40,837 nt of DNA from Tubiluchus corallicola (GCA_030141605.1 JAQGDQ010002385.1:188001-228837); one strand, 5' to 3'; positions 8,264 to 18,370 are shown, numbered from the stretch's first letter. Notes: generated by a model not told the origin, from the sequence alone. Translations and numbers: made by a program.

Positions 8264-9376
8264 TTAATTTCCTTTTGGCGCCACCTGAGGACGAGCTCCT
8301 ATCTCCGATAAAGGTAAATAAGGAACAACACCATCATTCCCAGCAACAGCGGGATCAACAATCATCTTTTCCGTATTCTGTAAAATTGCCTGCATACTCT
8401 CAAGATATAAACGACGTACAGTAATCTCCGGCTCCTCACTCCAGCTTTTGGCTATCTGTAAAAAACGCTGCGACTCACCATGAGCCTCCGCAATAACCTG
8501 CGCCGCATAGGCATGCGCTTCCTCCAGAATTCTAGCCGCGCTTCCTTTTGCTTCCGTCACTTCCTTACGATAATAAGCCTCAGCATTATTCTGTTGATAC
8601 TCCTTATCCTGGCGCGCGCGCTGAACATCGTTAAACGCATCAATCACCTCTAAAGGAGGATCAACACGCTGCAACTTTAAGTCCGAAATATAAATACCCG
8701 CTCCATAACGATCCAAAATATCCTGAACCATCTCTTGGCTACGCTGCTCGATCAATTGGCGCTCGCTCGTTAACGCGTCCTCCAACATCGCTTGCCCAAT
8801 AACCTCACGCATAACACTCTCGGAAACTGCCTTCAGCGTCAGCTCAGGATTACTGATATTAAATAAAAAATCCGCAGCGTTCCCTATACGCCACTGAACA
8901 ATGAAATCAACATCAATAATATTCTGATCACTGGTCAACATTAAACTCTCTTCAGGAATATCACGGACACTCTTATTTAAACCAGATCCTATCGCATCAA
9001 CAAACCCTATATTCGTCTGATTCGTCTCTTCGACATTAGGCTTGTAAACCTGTCCAATCGGAGCCGGAAACCAATAATTCAAACCCGGCTTCGTAAATTT
9101 AATATAACGACCAAATAAAAGCTCAACACCCTGCTGTCCCGCCTGGACAGAATAAAAACCCGTCGCCAACCATAAAAAACCACCAATCGCCGCAAAGAGT
9201 CCTAAAAGCTTCCAGCCCTGAGACGGCACCATATTTTTAAACTTTTGCTGACTTTTCCGAATCAACGCGTCAATATCAGGAACATTACCATTATTTCCCC
9301 AAGGAGTTTGCCCGCCCCCTTTAGAATGATCACCCCAAGGGCCACCACTATTTGAATTATTTGAATCCCAAGACAT
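8264..9376 (-). CDS. hflK: FtsH regulator HflK, SPFH/band 7 protein
   Basis: The 370-residue protein has the family's Gly/Asn-rich N-terminus (residues 1-35, with PWGDHSKGGG and PWGNNG), a membrane helix at about 58-76, then the SPFH domain (VQAGQQGVELLFGRY). The helical region includes EYQQNNAEAYYRKEVTEAKGSA. It pairs with HflC directly downstream, and the complex associates with FtsH. Here ftsH is only three genes upstream (ftsH-glmM-thiD-hflK-hflC), a chromosomal grouping that supports the functional link. GAGG stands about eight bases before the start. Confidence 0.96.
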   Translation of the reverse strand: MSWDSNNSNSGGPWGDHSKGGGQTPWGNNGNVPDIDALIRKSQQKFKNMVPSQGWKLLGLFAAIGGFLWLATGFYSVQAGQQGVELLFGRYIKFTKPGLNYWFPAPIGQVYKPNVEETNQTNIGFVDAIGSGLNKSVRDIPEESLMLTSDQNIIDVDFIVQWRIGNAADFLFNISNPELTLKAVSESVMREVIGQAMLEDALTSERQLIEQRSQEMVQDILDRYGAGIYISDLKLQRVDPPLEVIDAFNDVQRARQDKEYQQNNAEAYYRKEVTEAKGSAARILEEAHAYAAQVIAEAHGESQRFLQIAKSWSEEPEITVRRLYLESMQAILQNTEKMIVDPAVAGNDGVVPYLPLSEIGARPQVAPKGN

Positions 9377-9423
9377 TCTTTTTTCCTCTTCTTAAAAACA
9401 ACTCAGCTATTTTTTCGCAAGCA

Positions 9424-10227
9424 TCAATCATAATCTACAAAATTAGCAATACTATGCCCATGGTTCAAAGGACCAGCCCCTTCCCCATAACCAGGGGCAT
9501 GCTCAATCGCCATAGCAACCCATTGATGCGCCCTCTTCACAGCCCTGTAAACATCATACCCTTGCGCTAACCCTATAGCAATCGCAGATGATAATGTACA
9601 TCCCGTACCATGTGTATGGCGCGTTTCTAAACGTTTACCACGAAAACAACTCACACGACCATCCTTTTCGTACAACATATCACATACCGACTTTCCAGAA
9701 GCATGTCCTCCCTTGACTAAAACAGAAGCATTGCCCCAAGAAGAAACAATCCCCTCAAAATCTTCCGCTTTGCTATAGTCTACTCCCGCTAAAAGTCGAG
9801 CCTCGGGAATATTCGGCGTTATAATGGACGCTAATGGTAGCAATTTTTCCTTCAGAGTGCAAACAGCACTTTCCTTAAGTAAAGAATCTCCGCTCTTCGC
9901 ATACATAACAGGATCAACAACAACAGGTATATGATCCCCTATCTCTTTAAGAGAAGACGCCACAGCCTCAATCACTTCAGAACTATGCAACATCCCTATC
10001 TTAATCGCGTCAACACCAATATCATCCGATACAACACGAATTTGCTGAAGAATAAAATCAACCGGAATATCATAAATCGCAGAAACTGTTTTTGTATTCT
10101 GTGCCGTTAAAGCCGTTAAAGCCGTCATAGCATACCCACCCAATGCCGTAACCGTCTTAATATCAGCCTGAATACCAGCCCCTCCTCCAGAATCAGAAGC
10201 CGCTATAATTAAAACACGCCCTTTCAT
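9424..10227 (-). CDS. thiD: Hydroxymethylpyrimidine / phosphomethylpyrimidine kinase
   Basis: ThiD phosphorylates HMP and HMP-phosphate to HMP-PP for thiamine synthesis or salvage in the cytoplasm. Its 267 residues are of normal length for a ThiD-only protein. Residues 11-25 (SDSGGGAGIQADIKT) are the family signature. VDPVMYAKSGDSLL and the anion-hole motif GTGCTLSSAIA near residue 207 fit the ribokinase-like fold. It overlaps the end of glmM by four bases (ATGA), so the two are translationally coupled. No other thiamine gene is in the window, which fits salvage but does not prove it. A pyridoxine-kinase-like activity is the main alternative. Confidence 0.93.
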   Translation of the reverse strand: MKGRVLIIAASDSGGGAGIQADIKTVTALGGYAMTALTALTAQNTKTVSAIYDIPVDFILQQIRVVSDDIGVDAIKIGMLHSSEVIEAVASSLKEIGDHIPVVVDPVMYAKSGDSLLKESAVCTLKEKLLPLASIITPNIPEARLLAGVDYSKAEDFEGIVSSWGNASVLVKGGHASGKSVCDMLYEKDGRVSCFRGKRLETRHTHGTGCTLSSAIAIGLAQGYDVYRAVKRAHQWVAMAIEHAPGYGEGAGPLNHGHSIANFVDYD

Positions 10228-11570
10228 TCAGATACTCTCCTTATAACATCAGCAACACCATTTGCGAACGAATCAATAACGGCAAGATCTTCCCCTTCAA
10301 TCATGATGCGGACTTTCTGTTCTGTTCCCGATCTTCTGATAAGAATACGCCCTCGATCCCCTAAAGCCGCCTTCACTTCACCAACAGCCGAAAGAATAGA
10401 AGCATTATCTAAAGAAACATCCTCAGAAACAACAATATTTTTTAAAATTTGAGGCATCGGCTTGAAAACACGCAAAACCTCACTGGCAGGGCGTTTCTCC
10501 TCCATCAAAATAGACAAGACCTGCAAGGAAACCAGCAAGCCATCTCCCGTGGTGCTGTAATCTCCCATAATCAAATGACCAGACTGCTCTCCACCAAAAT
10601 TATAGTTTCCTGAGCGCATCTCTTGCACAACATAGCGATCCCCAACAGCAGAACGCTTTAAAGTCAGCCCTTGCTCCTGCAAATAAAAATCCAACGCTAT
10701 ATTAGACATGACCGTCGCGACAATACCAGCATTCCTCAACTGCCCTCTCTTGTGAAGATGAGACGCGATAACACCCATAAGCATATCACCATCTATAATC
10801 TCTCCATTCTCATCCGCAACCAAAACACGATCCGCATCTCCATCAAGAGCGATCCCGATATCAGCTCCTTCCTCAACAACGCGGCGACACATCCCCTCTA
10901 CCATCGTAGAGCCACAATCAGCGTTAATATTCATGCCATCCGGAGCAACACCTATGGAAATAACTCCCGCGCCCAGCTCGAATAAAACTGTTGGAGCAAC
11001 CTTATAAGCAGCCCCATTCGCGCAATCAACAACAACCCGTAAGCCATCAAGACGTAAAGCCCCTGGCAATGCCCTCTTGACATACTCAATATAACGACCA
11101 CCCGCGTCCTCAAGACGTTGCGCGCGTCCCAAATCAGGCGCGCTTGCCAAATAGGGCGATAAATCGCTCTCCATCAATGCTTCCAATTCCCTCTCGGCCT
11201 CCTCAGACAACTTCTGGCCATTGGAATCAAACAACTTAATGCCATTGTCCCTATACGGATTATGAGACGCCGAAATCATTACCCCTATATCAGCTCGAAA
11301 AGAACGTGTCAACAAGGCGACAGCAGGTGTCGGCATCGGACCTACCATGATCACATCCATCCCCATCGCGCAAAAACCAGATGTCAACGCAGGCTCCAAC
11401 ATATAACCAGAAAGGCGCGTATCCTTACCAATTATAACACGCTGCCGATGCGTCGTTTTCTGAAAATATCGTCCCACTGCCATACCAACGCGCAGAACCT
11501 TCTCAACCGTCATCACGCCTTGATTGGCCTGACCTCGTATACCATCCGTGCCAAACAGTCTAGGACTCAT
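10224..11570 (-). CDS. glmM: Phosphoglucosamine mutase
   Basis: GlmM converts glucosamine-6-phosphate to glucosamine-1-phosphate, the precursor of UDP-GlcNAc for peptidoglycan and lipid A. The 448-residue protein begins with LFGTDGIRG. It has the phosphoserine loop ISASHNPYRDNG with the catalytic Ser102, the metal-binding DGDADR near residue 241, the sugar-binding GGEQSGH, and the phosphate-binding RRSGTEQKVRIM at the C-terminus. The start at 11570 has GGAAGGG upstream. It lies 44 bases after ftsH, an order seen in many proteobacteria (ftsH, then glmM). Confidence 0.97.
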   Translation of the reverse strand: MSPRLFGTDGIRGQANQGVMTVEKVLRVGMAVGRYFQKTTHRQRVIIGKDTRLSGYMLEPALTSGFCAMGMDVIMVGPMPTPAVALLTRSFRADIGVMISASHNPYRDNGIKLFDSNGQKLSEEAERELEALMESDLSPYLASAPDLGRAQRLEDAGGRYIEYVKRALPGALRLDGLRVVVDCANGAAYKVAPTVLFELGAGVISIGVAPDGMNINADCGSTMVEGMCRRVVEEGADIGIALDGDADRVLVADENGEIIDGDMLMGVIASHLHKRGQLRNAGIVATVMSNIALDFYLQEQGLTLKRSAVGDRYVVQEMRSGNYNFGGEQSGHLIMGDYSTTGDGLLVSLQVLSILMEEKRPASEVLRVFKPMPQILKNIVVSEDVSLDNASILSAVGEVKAALGDRGRILIRRSGTEQKVRIMIEGEDLAVIDSFANGVADVIRRVSE

Positions 11571-11614
11571 TCAATCAACCCTTCCGATACCACTACTCCT
11601 TCAATATCCATCTG

Positions 11615-13675
11615 CTAGTCATCCTGGTTTTTTCTTGGTTTCGATTCAGAATGATCCCGCTCCTTATCCTCTAAAGCAGAACCGCCCCAAACACTTTTTG
11701 ATTCCTTATCCTCAGAAACAGACACAGATACACTCTCTTCTTTTTCCACATTCTCTGTAGAAGAAGAGGAATCCAAAGGCGCTGCCGGCACCTTGGCGTT
11801 CTTACGAATAGTCCCTCCCTGAAGTAAGATGCTTACCTCCTCTCCGGACAAGGTTTCATACTCCAAAAGAGCCTTTGTGATAACTTCAAGTTGATCTTTC
11901 TTATCATTTAAAATACGACGAGCCGTATCCTCTGCCTCATCAATAATGATACGAATTTCCTGATCGATTTGCTCAGCTGTCGCCTCGGAAACATTCTTGC
12001 GCTGAGTAACAGAATGGCCTAAAAACACCTCCTGCTCATTCTCTGCATAGCGTAACGGTCCGAGTTTCTTGCTGAAACCAAACATCGTAACCATACGGCG
12101 CGCAATTGAAGTTGCTTTCTCTATATCATTGCTCGCCCCTGTCGTGATATTCTCTTCGCCATAAATAATCTCCTCAGCAACACGTCCTCCAAACATAACA
12201 GCGAGTATAGACGTCAGATGAATCCGCGAATAGGTCAGCTGATCCCTCTCAGGTAAAGCCATCGTAACACCAAGAGCGCGACCTCTTGGGATAATCGTCA
12301 CTTTATGAAGCTTATCATACTCAGGAACATTTAAACCAACAAGAGCATGGCCCGCCTCATGCCAAGCCGTCAGCTCTTTCTCCTTTTCCGTCATTACCAT
12401 AGAACGGCGCTCCGTCCCCATCAATATCTTATCCTTAGCTGCTTCCAAATCCTCCATTTCTACGGACACCTTGTTATGGCAAGCCGCTATCAAAGCGGCC
12501 TCATTAACAAGATTCGCTAAATCCGCGCCAGAAAAACCAGGCGTTCCGCGCGCAATAACATGCGCGTCAACATTTTTCGCTAAAGGAATCTTACGCATAT
12601 GAACAAGAAGAATCTTCTCTCGCCCTAAAATATCCGGATTAGGAACTGTAACCTGTCGATCAAAACGACCAGGACGTAATAAAGCCGGATCCAAAACATC
12701 CGGGCGATTCGTCGCTGAGATTAAAATAACACCTTCCGCCGTGTCAAAACCATCCATCTCCACCAACAACTGATTTAATGTCTGTTCACGCTCATCATTT
12801 CCACCGCCAAGCCCAGCACCACGATGGCGGCCCACAGCGTCAATCTCATCAATAAAAATAATACACGGCGCATGCTTGCGACCCTGCTCAAACATATCAC
12901 GAACCCGCGAAGCACCAACACCAACAAACATTTCCATAAAATCAGAACCGGAAATACTAAAAAAAGGAACATTCGCCTCTCCAGCAATCGCCCTTGCCAA
13001 AAGCGTCTTCCCTGTACCGGGAGGACCCAACAATAAGCATCCTTTGGGAATCTTCCCCCCTAAACGTTGGTATTTGCTCGGATCCTTCAAAAACTCGACA
13101 ATTTCCTCAAGCTCTGCACGCGCTTCATCAATACCGGCGACATCATCAAAGGTTACACGCCCCAATTGCTCTGTCATTAAGCGAGCGCGTGACTTTCCAA
13201 AACCCATAACCTTACCGCCACCGCCTTGAACCTGACGCATAAAATAAATCCAAACACCAATCAAAAGCAAAAAAGGAAACCAAGACAGCAATAAACCGCC
13301 AAGAGTGACGCCGCCTTCCGTTGCCGCAACAACCGTCACATCAACACCATCATCCGCCAGCTGTTGAAGCAAAGCCGGATCATTTGGCATATAACTGTTA
13401 AAAGCAACACTCCCTCTTGAAGAGGATTGGGCTTCAGTCGGCATATACGTGTTAAAAGCAACACTCCCTTCAAGCAAACCAAAAATTTGATATCCCTTAT
13501 CACTCACCTCAATTGTCACTTGCTTAACGCGACCATTCCTCACTTCAGTAAGAAACTCCGAGTAGGTTAATGTTTGCCCTTTCTGATAACCAGATGGCTG
13601 CTGAAACATATTAAAAACCATCAACAGCACAAGAAAAGATAAAGCCCAAAACAGAAAATTTTTCCTTAGATTCAC
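11615..13675 (-). CDS. ftsH: ATP-dependent zinc metalloprotease FtsH
   Basis: FtsH is the inner-membrane AAA protease that degrades misfolded membrane proteins and regulators such as LpxC. The 686-residue protein has membrane helices at about 6-23 and 125-147 with a periplasmic domain between. Walker A is GPPGTGKT at 217-224, Walker [10 protein letters not shown] near 272, and the SRH follows with [20 protein letters not shown]. The zinc site HEAGH is at 439-443. The start is GTG at 13673-13675, with AGAGGT a few bases upstream. The periplasmic domain contains a duplicated ten-residue block (see the repeat at 13386-13470). The C-terminal tail beyond about 625 is Ser/Glu/Lys-rich and probably disordered. 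Confidence 0.97.
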   Translation of the reverse strand: MNLRKNFLFWALSFLVLLMVFNMFQQPSGYQKGQTLTYSEFLTEVRNGRVKQVTIEVSDKGYQIFGLLEGSVAFNTYMPTEAQSSSRGSVAFNSYMPNDPALLQQLADDGVDVTVVAATEGGVTLGGLLLSWFPFLLLIGVWIYFMRQVQGGGGKVMGFGKSRARLMTEQLGRVTFDDVAGIDEARAELEEIVEFLKDPSKYQRLGGKIPKGCLLLGPPGTGKTLLARAIAGEANVPFFSISGSDFMEMFVGVGASRVRDMFEQGRKHAPCIIFIDEIDAVGRHRGAGLGGGNDEREQTLNQLLVEMDGFDTAEGVILISATNRPDVLDPALLRPGRFDRQVTVPNPDILGREKILLVHMRKIPLAKNVDAHVIARGTPGFSGADLANLVNEAALIAACHNKVSVEMEDLEAAKDKILMGTERRSMVMTEKEKELTAWHEAGHALVGLNVPEYDKLHKVTIIPRGRALGVTMALPERDQLTYSRIHLTSILAVMFGGRVAEEIIYGEENITTGASNDIEKATSIARRMVTMFGFSKKLGPLRYAENEQEVFLGHSVTQRKNVSEATAEQIDQEIRIIIDEAEDTARRILNDKKDQLEVITKALLEYETLSGEEVSILLQGGTIRKNAKVPAAPLDSSSSTENVEKEESVSVSVSEDKESKSVWGGSALEDKERDHSESKPRKNQDD
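13386..13470 (-). repeat. 54-base-period direct repeat inside ftsH periplasmic region
   Basis: Bases 13386-13415 and 13440-13469 are near-identical (27 of 30 match; the differences are two bases after GGCATATA and the last base). The period is exactly 54 bases, so the frame is kept. It encodes [10 protein letters not shown] (residues 70-79) and [10 protein letters not shown] (88-97), separated by TEAQSSSR. Ordinary FtsH has one copy of the equivalent block. Confidence 0.9.
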
Positions 13676-13811
13676 ACCAGTACCTCTTTTTTCAATTTAC
13701 GCTTTTATATCGCGAAACGTGTCTTGCACACCCACGTTATACACTCTGTTTAACCATTATTATTAAACGTAACCAACAATATTTTCCAGTATCTTAATTT
13801 CCACCCAAAAA

Positions 13812-15233
13812 TCAACAAGAAAAAGACATATTAGAAGATAAACGAACATTCAAAGTAAAAGAGACCTCTGTATAAAAATCAATGTTCTTTAAATCTTCTG
13901 ACGAATTTATACCTGCCAATAAAACATACCAGCTTTTTCCCCCTTGTACAAGAGCAGGAAAAGACAAAAACTGCTCCCAGGGAATCGCGTAATGTAAAAG
14001 CTGCCGGCGAAGAGAAGGAACGCACTCATAAAGCTGCCTCATATCAATATCCAAAACACTCCCTAAATAAAAATTTTCCTGCTCAAGCTGTTTTCTCTTC
14101 TCCGAATCAAAACGAATAGTTATCCTACGATCCCATAAAATTGTTTCCGGTTGCCCCGCGAGCAAAAGAGGCGCTGGTAAATGACGAGCTTCTCTCATAA
14201 ACACAATAGATTCTTTTTTATCGCATAAACGTATTAGGCAATGCCCTAATGTTATTCTCATTCCTTCTTTTGCTTTCTCCAACGCAAGGCATACTCGCTC
14301 CGCTTTTCGAAAAGAGACAGCATATTCCCGTCCACCACAGCAGCGAATCATACGCCGGCATAATTGAATGCGCAAAGCGATCGGAAAACCAGACCATACC
14401 TGATAACTCACAATAATATGCCCAAAAGGGGAAACAAAGCCACACGCCAAAAACATATCAAGCAATCCTTTCTCCTGCTCTTGGCGCAAAAACGCGAAAT
14501 GGCGGGAAATTGAAACAATACGAGAAGGAGGATAAGAAAGAGACGCCATAAAAGAAAGAGCCTTGCGCAAGCGAATACGCGCAAATTTCTCATTGCTGTT
14601 TGAAGAATCCTCAATCCAGGGAATACCATAAGACTTTAATGTCTCCCGTAAACGGCAACGGCTTACCGATAAAAGAGGTCGAAAAACCCTTACATGATCA
14701 TAATAAACAATCGAAGGCATAGCCGATAAACCAGCAATAGCGCTGCCACCATAAAGCCTTAATAAAAACGTTTCCGCTTGATCCTCTAAATGGTGCGCTG
14801 TTAAAAGATGAAGAATATTCCGCTCAGCGCACCAATTCATCAAAAGAGAATAACGCTTCTTCCTCGCAGATTCCTGAAGAGCCGAAACAGGCTTAGCACC
14901 CTCCCACGGTAAAATATGATGCTCTAAACCAAATTGCCGACACAAATCCCCAACCTGCAAAGATTCAGCGTAAGATTCCTCCCGTAAACCATGATCAATC
15001 GTTAAAGCAACAACTCTACCAGCACGATCCAACGCCCAGCAGGCCGCTAAAAAAAGAAGACATAAACTATCCGCTCCCCCAGAAACAGCAACAGCAATTA
15101 CCGGAGAGTCCTCAAAAGGCATAAAGCCTTCCATATAAGTAGAAAACTCTTCTCGACTAATAACACGATTATCCTTCTTATCACCTTCGTCATAAGAAAG
15201 ACAGTGATTCATAAAAGGAATCGTTTTCTTCAT
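13812..15233 (-). CDS. tilS: tRNA(Ile)-lysidine synthase
   Basis: TilS attaches lysine to C34 of the CAU-anticodon isoleucine tRNA, changing its decoding from AUG to AUA; it is essential in most bacteria. The PP-loop SGGADS is at residues 51-56, followed by TIDHGLREES and HHLEDQAETFLLRLYGG, all TilS hallmarks. The C-terminal ~230 residues are poorly conserved, as is usual for the family. The start is uncertain: the ATG at 15233 has no clear ribosome binding site and gives about 45 residues before the PP-loop strand. Internal ATGs at 15212 and 15134 are alternatives. It sits between pal and ftsH in a conserved alphaproteobacterial order. Confidence 0.93.
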   Translation of the reverse strand: MKKTIPFMNHCLSYDEGDKKDNRVISREEFSTYMEGFMPFEDSPVIAVAVSGGADSLCLLFLAACWALDRAGRVVALTIDHGLREESYAESLQVGDLCRQFGLEHHILPWEGAKPVSALQESARKKRYSLLMNWCAERNILHLLTAHHLEDQAETFLLRLYGGSAIAGLSAMPSIVYYDHVRVFRPLLSVSRCRLRETLKSYGIPWIEDSSNSNEKFARIRLRKALSFMASLSYPPSRIVSISRHFAFLRQEQEKGLLDMFLACGFVSPFGHIIVSYQVWSGFPIALRIQLCRRMIRCCGGREYAVSFRKAERVCLALEKAKEGMRITLGHCLIRLCDKKESIVFMREARHLPAPLLLAGQPETILWDRRITIRFDSEKRKQLEQENFYLGSVLDIDMRQLYECVPSLRRQLLHYAIPWEQFLSFPALVQGGKSWYVLLAGINSSEDLKNIDFYTEVSFTLNVRLSSNMSFSC

Positions 15234-15297
15234 CTATATATCAATTAATACCCATAATCTACGGGAAAATAGCTTTCGCTATCAAGAAGCGCACGCC

Positions 15298-15801
15298 TTA
15301 TTGCAAAATAAGAACAGCTCTACGATTTTGTTTCCATGCGCTCTCTGTAGAGCCAATCACTGCCGGATGCTCCTTTCCATAGGAAATAACATCAATTCGA
15401 TCAGGAGAGATACCATTTGTAATTAAAACCGCCGCCGCGGCATTGGCGCGAAGAGCCCCTAAAGCCAAGTTATACTCTCTCGTGCCACGCTCGTCTGCAT
15501 GGCCTTCAATAAGGACAGTGTAATTAGAGTAACGCTTAAGCCATTCAGCCTGCCTTCTTAAAAGCTCTTGCCCCTGCGCGTTCACCGTATGGCTGTCAAA
15601 ACTAAAAAAGACTCTGTCTCCGAGCACATTGTTGAATTCCTCAAGGCTTCCCGCCGTATAAACAGGAACTTTCCCATCCTGCCCACTACCGTACGAACTA
15701 CCTGACGATGAAGAGCCGCCGCCCTTCCCTCCGATACTTTCACACGCTGCAAAGACAGTAACAAAACATAACGATATAAAAATTTTAAATATTTTATCCA
15801 T
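15298..15801 (-). CDS. pal: Peptidoglycan-associated lipoprotein Pal
   Basis: Pal is the outer-membrane lipoprotein of the Tol-Pal system and binds peptidoglycan. The 167-residue protein has a lipoprotein signal: hydrophobic residues 5-17, then the lipobox VFAAC with Cys19. A Gly/Ser-rich linker (residues about 24-42) follows. The OmpA-like domain contains FFSFDSHTVNAQGQELL and IEGHADERGTREYNLALGALRA, which include the diaminopimelate-binding residues. It lies after tolB, and AGAGGG is just upstream of the start. Confidence 0.97.
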   Translation of the reverse strand: MDKIFKIFISLCFVTVFAACESIGGKGGGSSSSGSSYGSGQDGKVPVYTAGSLEEFNNVLGDRVFFSFDSHTVNAQGQELLRRQAEWLKRYSNYTVLIEGHADERGTREYNLALGALRANAAAAVLITNGISPDRIDVISYGKEHPAVIGSTESAWKQNRRAVLILQ

Positions 15802-15899
15802 TTTTCCCTCTTTAAGAAATCATATATGGTTTTAACGCATACAATAAGCCATCTAGAATTAATCTATACATCATACAATTATATAAATCTACTAAAGAT

Positions 15900-17264
15900 T
15901 TAACGCGTTGTTAACACAGGAGACCAGGACGGATCCGTTGCCTCATGGGGTGTCGGAACAATACGTTCCCGATAACGCCCAGTAATATCAACACTATAAA
16001 GATGCGCCTTTCCAGGCTGCCTTTCACTCACAGACGCTGTTTTACGCCAGAACATCAAAACACGACCATTAGGAGACCAGGTCGGGCGTTCCACAAGAAA
16101 ACCACGCGCCAACATCCGCTCGTTACTTCCATCTATATTCATAACCCCTATATAAAACACACCCGACATGATACGCGTAAAAGCAATTAAATCACCACGA
16201 GGCGACCAGGATGGCGTTGCATAGCGCCCTCCTCTTTTAGAAGTAATTCGATTGATCTCGTTCGTCTCAAGATCAATAACATAAAGCTGTTGCGATCCAT
16301 CCCGATCCGAATTAAAAACAAGCTTCTTCCCATCCGGTGAAAAAGAAGGCGACGTATCAATACTGCTACTTGACGTAATGCGATAAAGCTGCCGATTCGT
16401 AAGATCCATAATAAAAATATCCGTAACACCATCTTTTTCAAAACTCATCGCTATATATCTTCCATCCGGAGAGAAATCCGGCGCAAACGTCATTCCCGGA
16501 AAACTTCCCAAAGGTGTATTGATCGAATTTACCAAATCATACAGATAAACCTGTGGAATACCACCACTATAAGACATATACGCTATCTTCTTACCATCCG
16601 GTGAAAATCGAGGTGATAAAGCAATGCTCTTTTCATTCGTTAAAAAATAATGATTCGCACCATCATAATCCATAATAGCAAGACGCTGAATACGCTCACT
16701 CTTCTGACCATATTCAGAAATATACGTTACCCTAGAATTAAAATAAGGCGCTTCGCCCGTCAGATAGCTATAGGCCTCATCCGCCAATATATGCGCAACC
16801 TGGCGCCAGCCCGTCTCCCCAGAGGCGCTTACACGACCACTTGAAAGCTCTGTCTCACCAATTACATCCCAAAGGCGATATAACGCCATAATCTTTCCTT
16901 GAGCATCTCCCTCAATGTGAACACGCAAAAGACCGCGCGCATTCAAAAGGCGCCAGTCCCGAAAAGTCGGCACTTCATCAATATGACCACGATCTATATA
17001 AGACGCCTCATTAATAATATAAAAAGCTCCCGAACCAACAAGATCGTCATGAATAACTGATTTTATAGACCCTGATATCGCCTCTAAATTACCTGAATAG
17101 GTAAATGGTTGAATCGCAATAGGCAAAGGCTTAAAAACACCTCCTGTAATAGCGACATCCCACTCCTGCTGCTTTCCATAAGCAAACGAAGATACCGTAA
17201 AACAAAATAAAACCAACACAATATAGCGAATAAAATGACCTGTAAAAAAAGAACGATCAGACAT
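15900..17264 (-). CDS. tolB: Tol-Pal system periplasmic beta-propeller TolB
   Basis: TolB is the periplasmic protein that contacts Pal and TolA. After a signal peptide (hydrophobic FIRYIVLVLFCFTVSSFAYG), an N-terminal domain (WDVAITGGVFKPLPIAIQPF) leads into the beta-propeller. Several blades carry the FSPDGKKIAYMS-like repeat: SPRFSPDGKKIAY, APDFSPDGRYIAM, SPSFSPDGKKLVF, TPSWSPRGDLIAF and RPTWSPNGRVLMF. I choose ATG at 17264 because AGGAG stands nine bases before it; ATG at 17288 gives eight more residues but has no good ribosome binding site. It lies 68 bases after tolA. Confidence 0.95.
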   Translation of the reverse strand: MSDRSFFTGHFIRYIVLVLFCFTVSSFAYGKQQEWDVAITGGVFKPLPIAIQPFTYSGNLEAISGSIKSVIHDDLVGSGAFYIINEASYIDRGHIDEVPTFRDWRLLNARGLLRVHIEGDAQGKIMALYRLWDVIGETELSSGRVSASGETGWRQVAHILADEAYSYLTGEAPYFNSRVTYISEYGQKSERIQRLAIMDYDGANHYFLTNEKSIALSPRFSPDGKKIAYMSYSGGIPQVYLYDLVNSINTPLGSFPGMTFAPDFSPDGRYIAMSFEKDGVTDIFIMDLTNRQLYRITSSSSIDTSPSFSPDGKKLVFNSDRDGSQQLYVIDLETNEINRITSKRGGRYATPSWSPRGDLIAFTRIMSGVFYIGVMNIDGSNERMLARGFLVERPTWSPNGRVLMFWRKTASVSERQPGKAHLYSVDITGRYRERIVPTPHEATDPSWSPVLTTR

Positions 17265-17332
17265 CCATTCCATCTCCTGAATTCTCATCTGCTAACATAA
17301 CTCTGCACACTGTTAGCACTATTTCTCAACAA

Positions 17333-18370
17333 TTAAAAAAGACCATTTTCAGAATCCTGTTCTCCCGTGGAAAAAGGAGAATAAGATCGAAACGGCTTAA
17401 AGTAAAGATTAAAAATTCCCTCCCGCATTATAGAAGGAATCGGCAACGGTTGGCAATCAGGATCTAAAACCGCCTGCTGCGCCGCCAGCGCCGCAGACCG
17501 AAAAACAGAATCTTCACTCATCCTGCTCTGATCAACAACCTCAACATGCCGAACCGTCGCGTCAGGATAAAGGCTGATCTGCAAATGAATCACAATTCTA
17601 TCCACATCAATGGCGCCAGGATTCCGAAAATAACACCGACTCACAGCAGCGTCAATGGCCTGCATAACATTCATAACATATTCCTGATCTAACTGAAAAT
17701 CCCGCGCAATTGCTCCTTCTTGAGAACCACTCACACCCTCTTCCTGCGCTTCGCTCATACTCCCTTCTAAACTATCAATAAAATCATCCAACATATTAAC
17801 AGCACGCTCCCCTTCCGGCAAACTGTCATCTGTAACCTGCTGGTTAGACGAGCCATCCAGCGCCAATAAAGCTGTCGTCGTATCAGGTCTGCTAACGGGA
17901 GAAACCTCTGAATCCAAAGCCGTCGCTGCCAACGCAGGGGGCGGCTCTCGCTTAGGCTTTGGGGCAGGTGTCGGAATTGACCTTGGCTCGGGAGTTGGCT
18001 CAGGCTCGGGAACTGGTTCAGGCTCGGGAGTTGGCTCAGGTTCAGGCTCAGGAACTGGCTCAGGCTCAGGAACTGGTTCAGGCTCGGGAGTTGGCTCAGG
18101 CTCGGGAGCTGGTGGCTTGGGCTCCGGAGAAGGCATAGGAGCAAGCGATTGCTGACGTTCTTCCTCTGGCGCAGAATGCTGAGAGAGTTCCTCCTCTGGT
18201 GAGGATGTAATAGGGGGAAGATTAGTGAAATCGTCAACTGGAAACAACCCTACCGGTATAACATGCGGTACTATATCAAATTCAGGCGCCATTAAACGAA
18301 AAGAGCCATAAAGTATAAAAAGCACGACAAAAACATGCATCGCTACCGAAAATAATAAAGACCACTTCAT
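17333..18370 (-). CDS. tolA: Tol-Pal energy transducer TolA (TonB-like, Pro/Glu-rich spacer)
   Basis: This 345-residue protein has a single N-terminal membrane helix (residues 4-24) containing the SxxxH motif (Ser8, His12) that TolA/TonB proteins use to contact the TolQR motor. Residues about 82-145 are a Pro-Glu repeat spacer (PEPEPT / PEPEPV). The C-terminal domain (about 225-335), with Cys residues in SRCYFRNP and DPDCQPLP, fits the TonB/TolA C-terminal fold that binds TolB/Pal partners. Enteric TolA has a long Ala/Lys-rich helix instead of the Pro-Glu spacer. Its position between tolR and tolB supports TolA rather than TonB. Confidence 0.93.
   Translation of the reverse strand: MKWSLLFSVAMHVFVVLFILYGSFRLMAPEFDIVPHVIPVGLFPVDDFTNLPPITSSPEEELSQHSAPEEERQQSLAPMPSPEPKPPAPEPEPTPEPEPVPEPEPVPEPEPEPTPEPEPVPEPEPTPEPRSIPTPAPKPKREPPPALAATALDSEVSPVSRPDTTTALLALDGSSNQQVTDDSLPEGERAVNMLDDFIDSLEGSMSEAQEEGVSGSQEGAIARDFQLDQEYVMNVMQAIDAAVSRCYFRNPGAIDVDRIVIHLQISLYPDATVRHVEVVDQSRMSEDSVFRSAALAAQQAVLDPDCQPLPIPSIMREGIFNLYFKPFRSYSPFSTGEQDSENGLF
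17981..18127 (-). repeat. Hexapeptide (18-base) tandem repeat region in tolA
   Basis: On the coding strand this encodes repeated PEPEPT and PEPEPV units. On the + strand it is seen as alternating GGCTCAGGCTCGGG, GGAACTGG and GGAGTTGGC blocks. The units are imperfect, including one with an extra PE. Such arrays can change length by slippage or recombination, altering the reach of TolA across the periplasm. Confidence 0.9.

Noticed and set aside
10101-10130. Short tandem TTAAAGCCG repeat inside thiD
   Set aside because: It is only about two and a half units and encodes the ordinary MTALTALTAQN stretch of ThiD.
11262-11618. A 118-residue + strand frame opposite glmM
   Set aside because: It is rich in His/Arg/Thr, typical of antisense shadows of coding sequence, and has no recognisable domain or start signal.
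17767-18237. A 156-residue minus-strand frame rich in Leu/Ser/Gln repeats
   Set aside because: It lies wholly inside tolA in another frame. Its length comes from the 18-base repeat array, which stays open in several frames.
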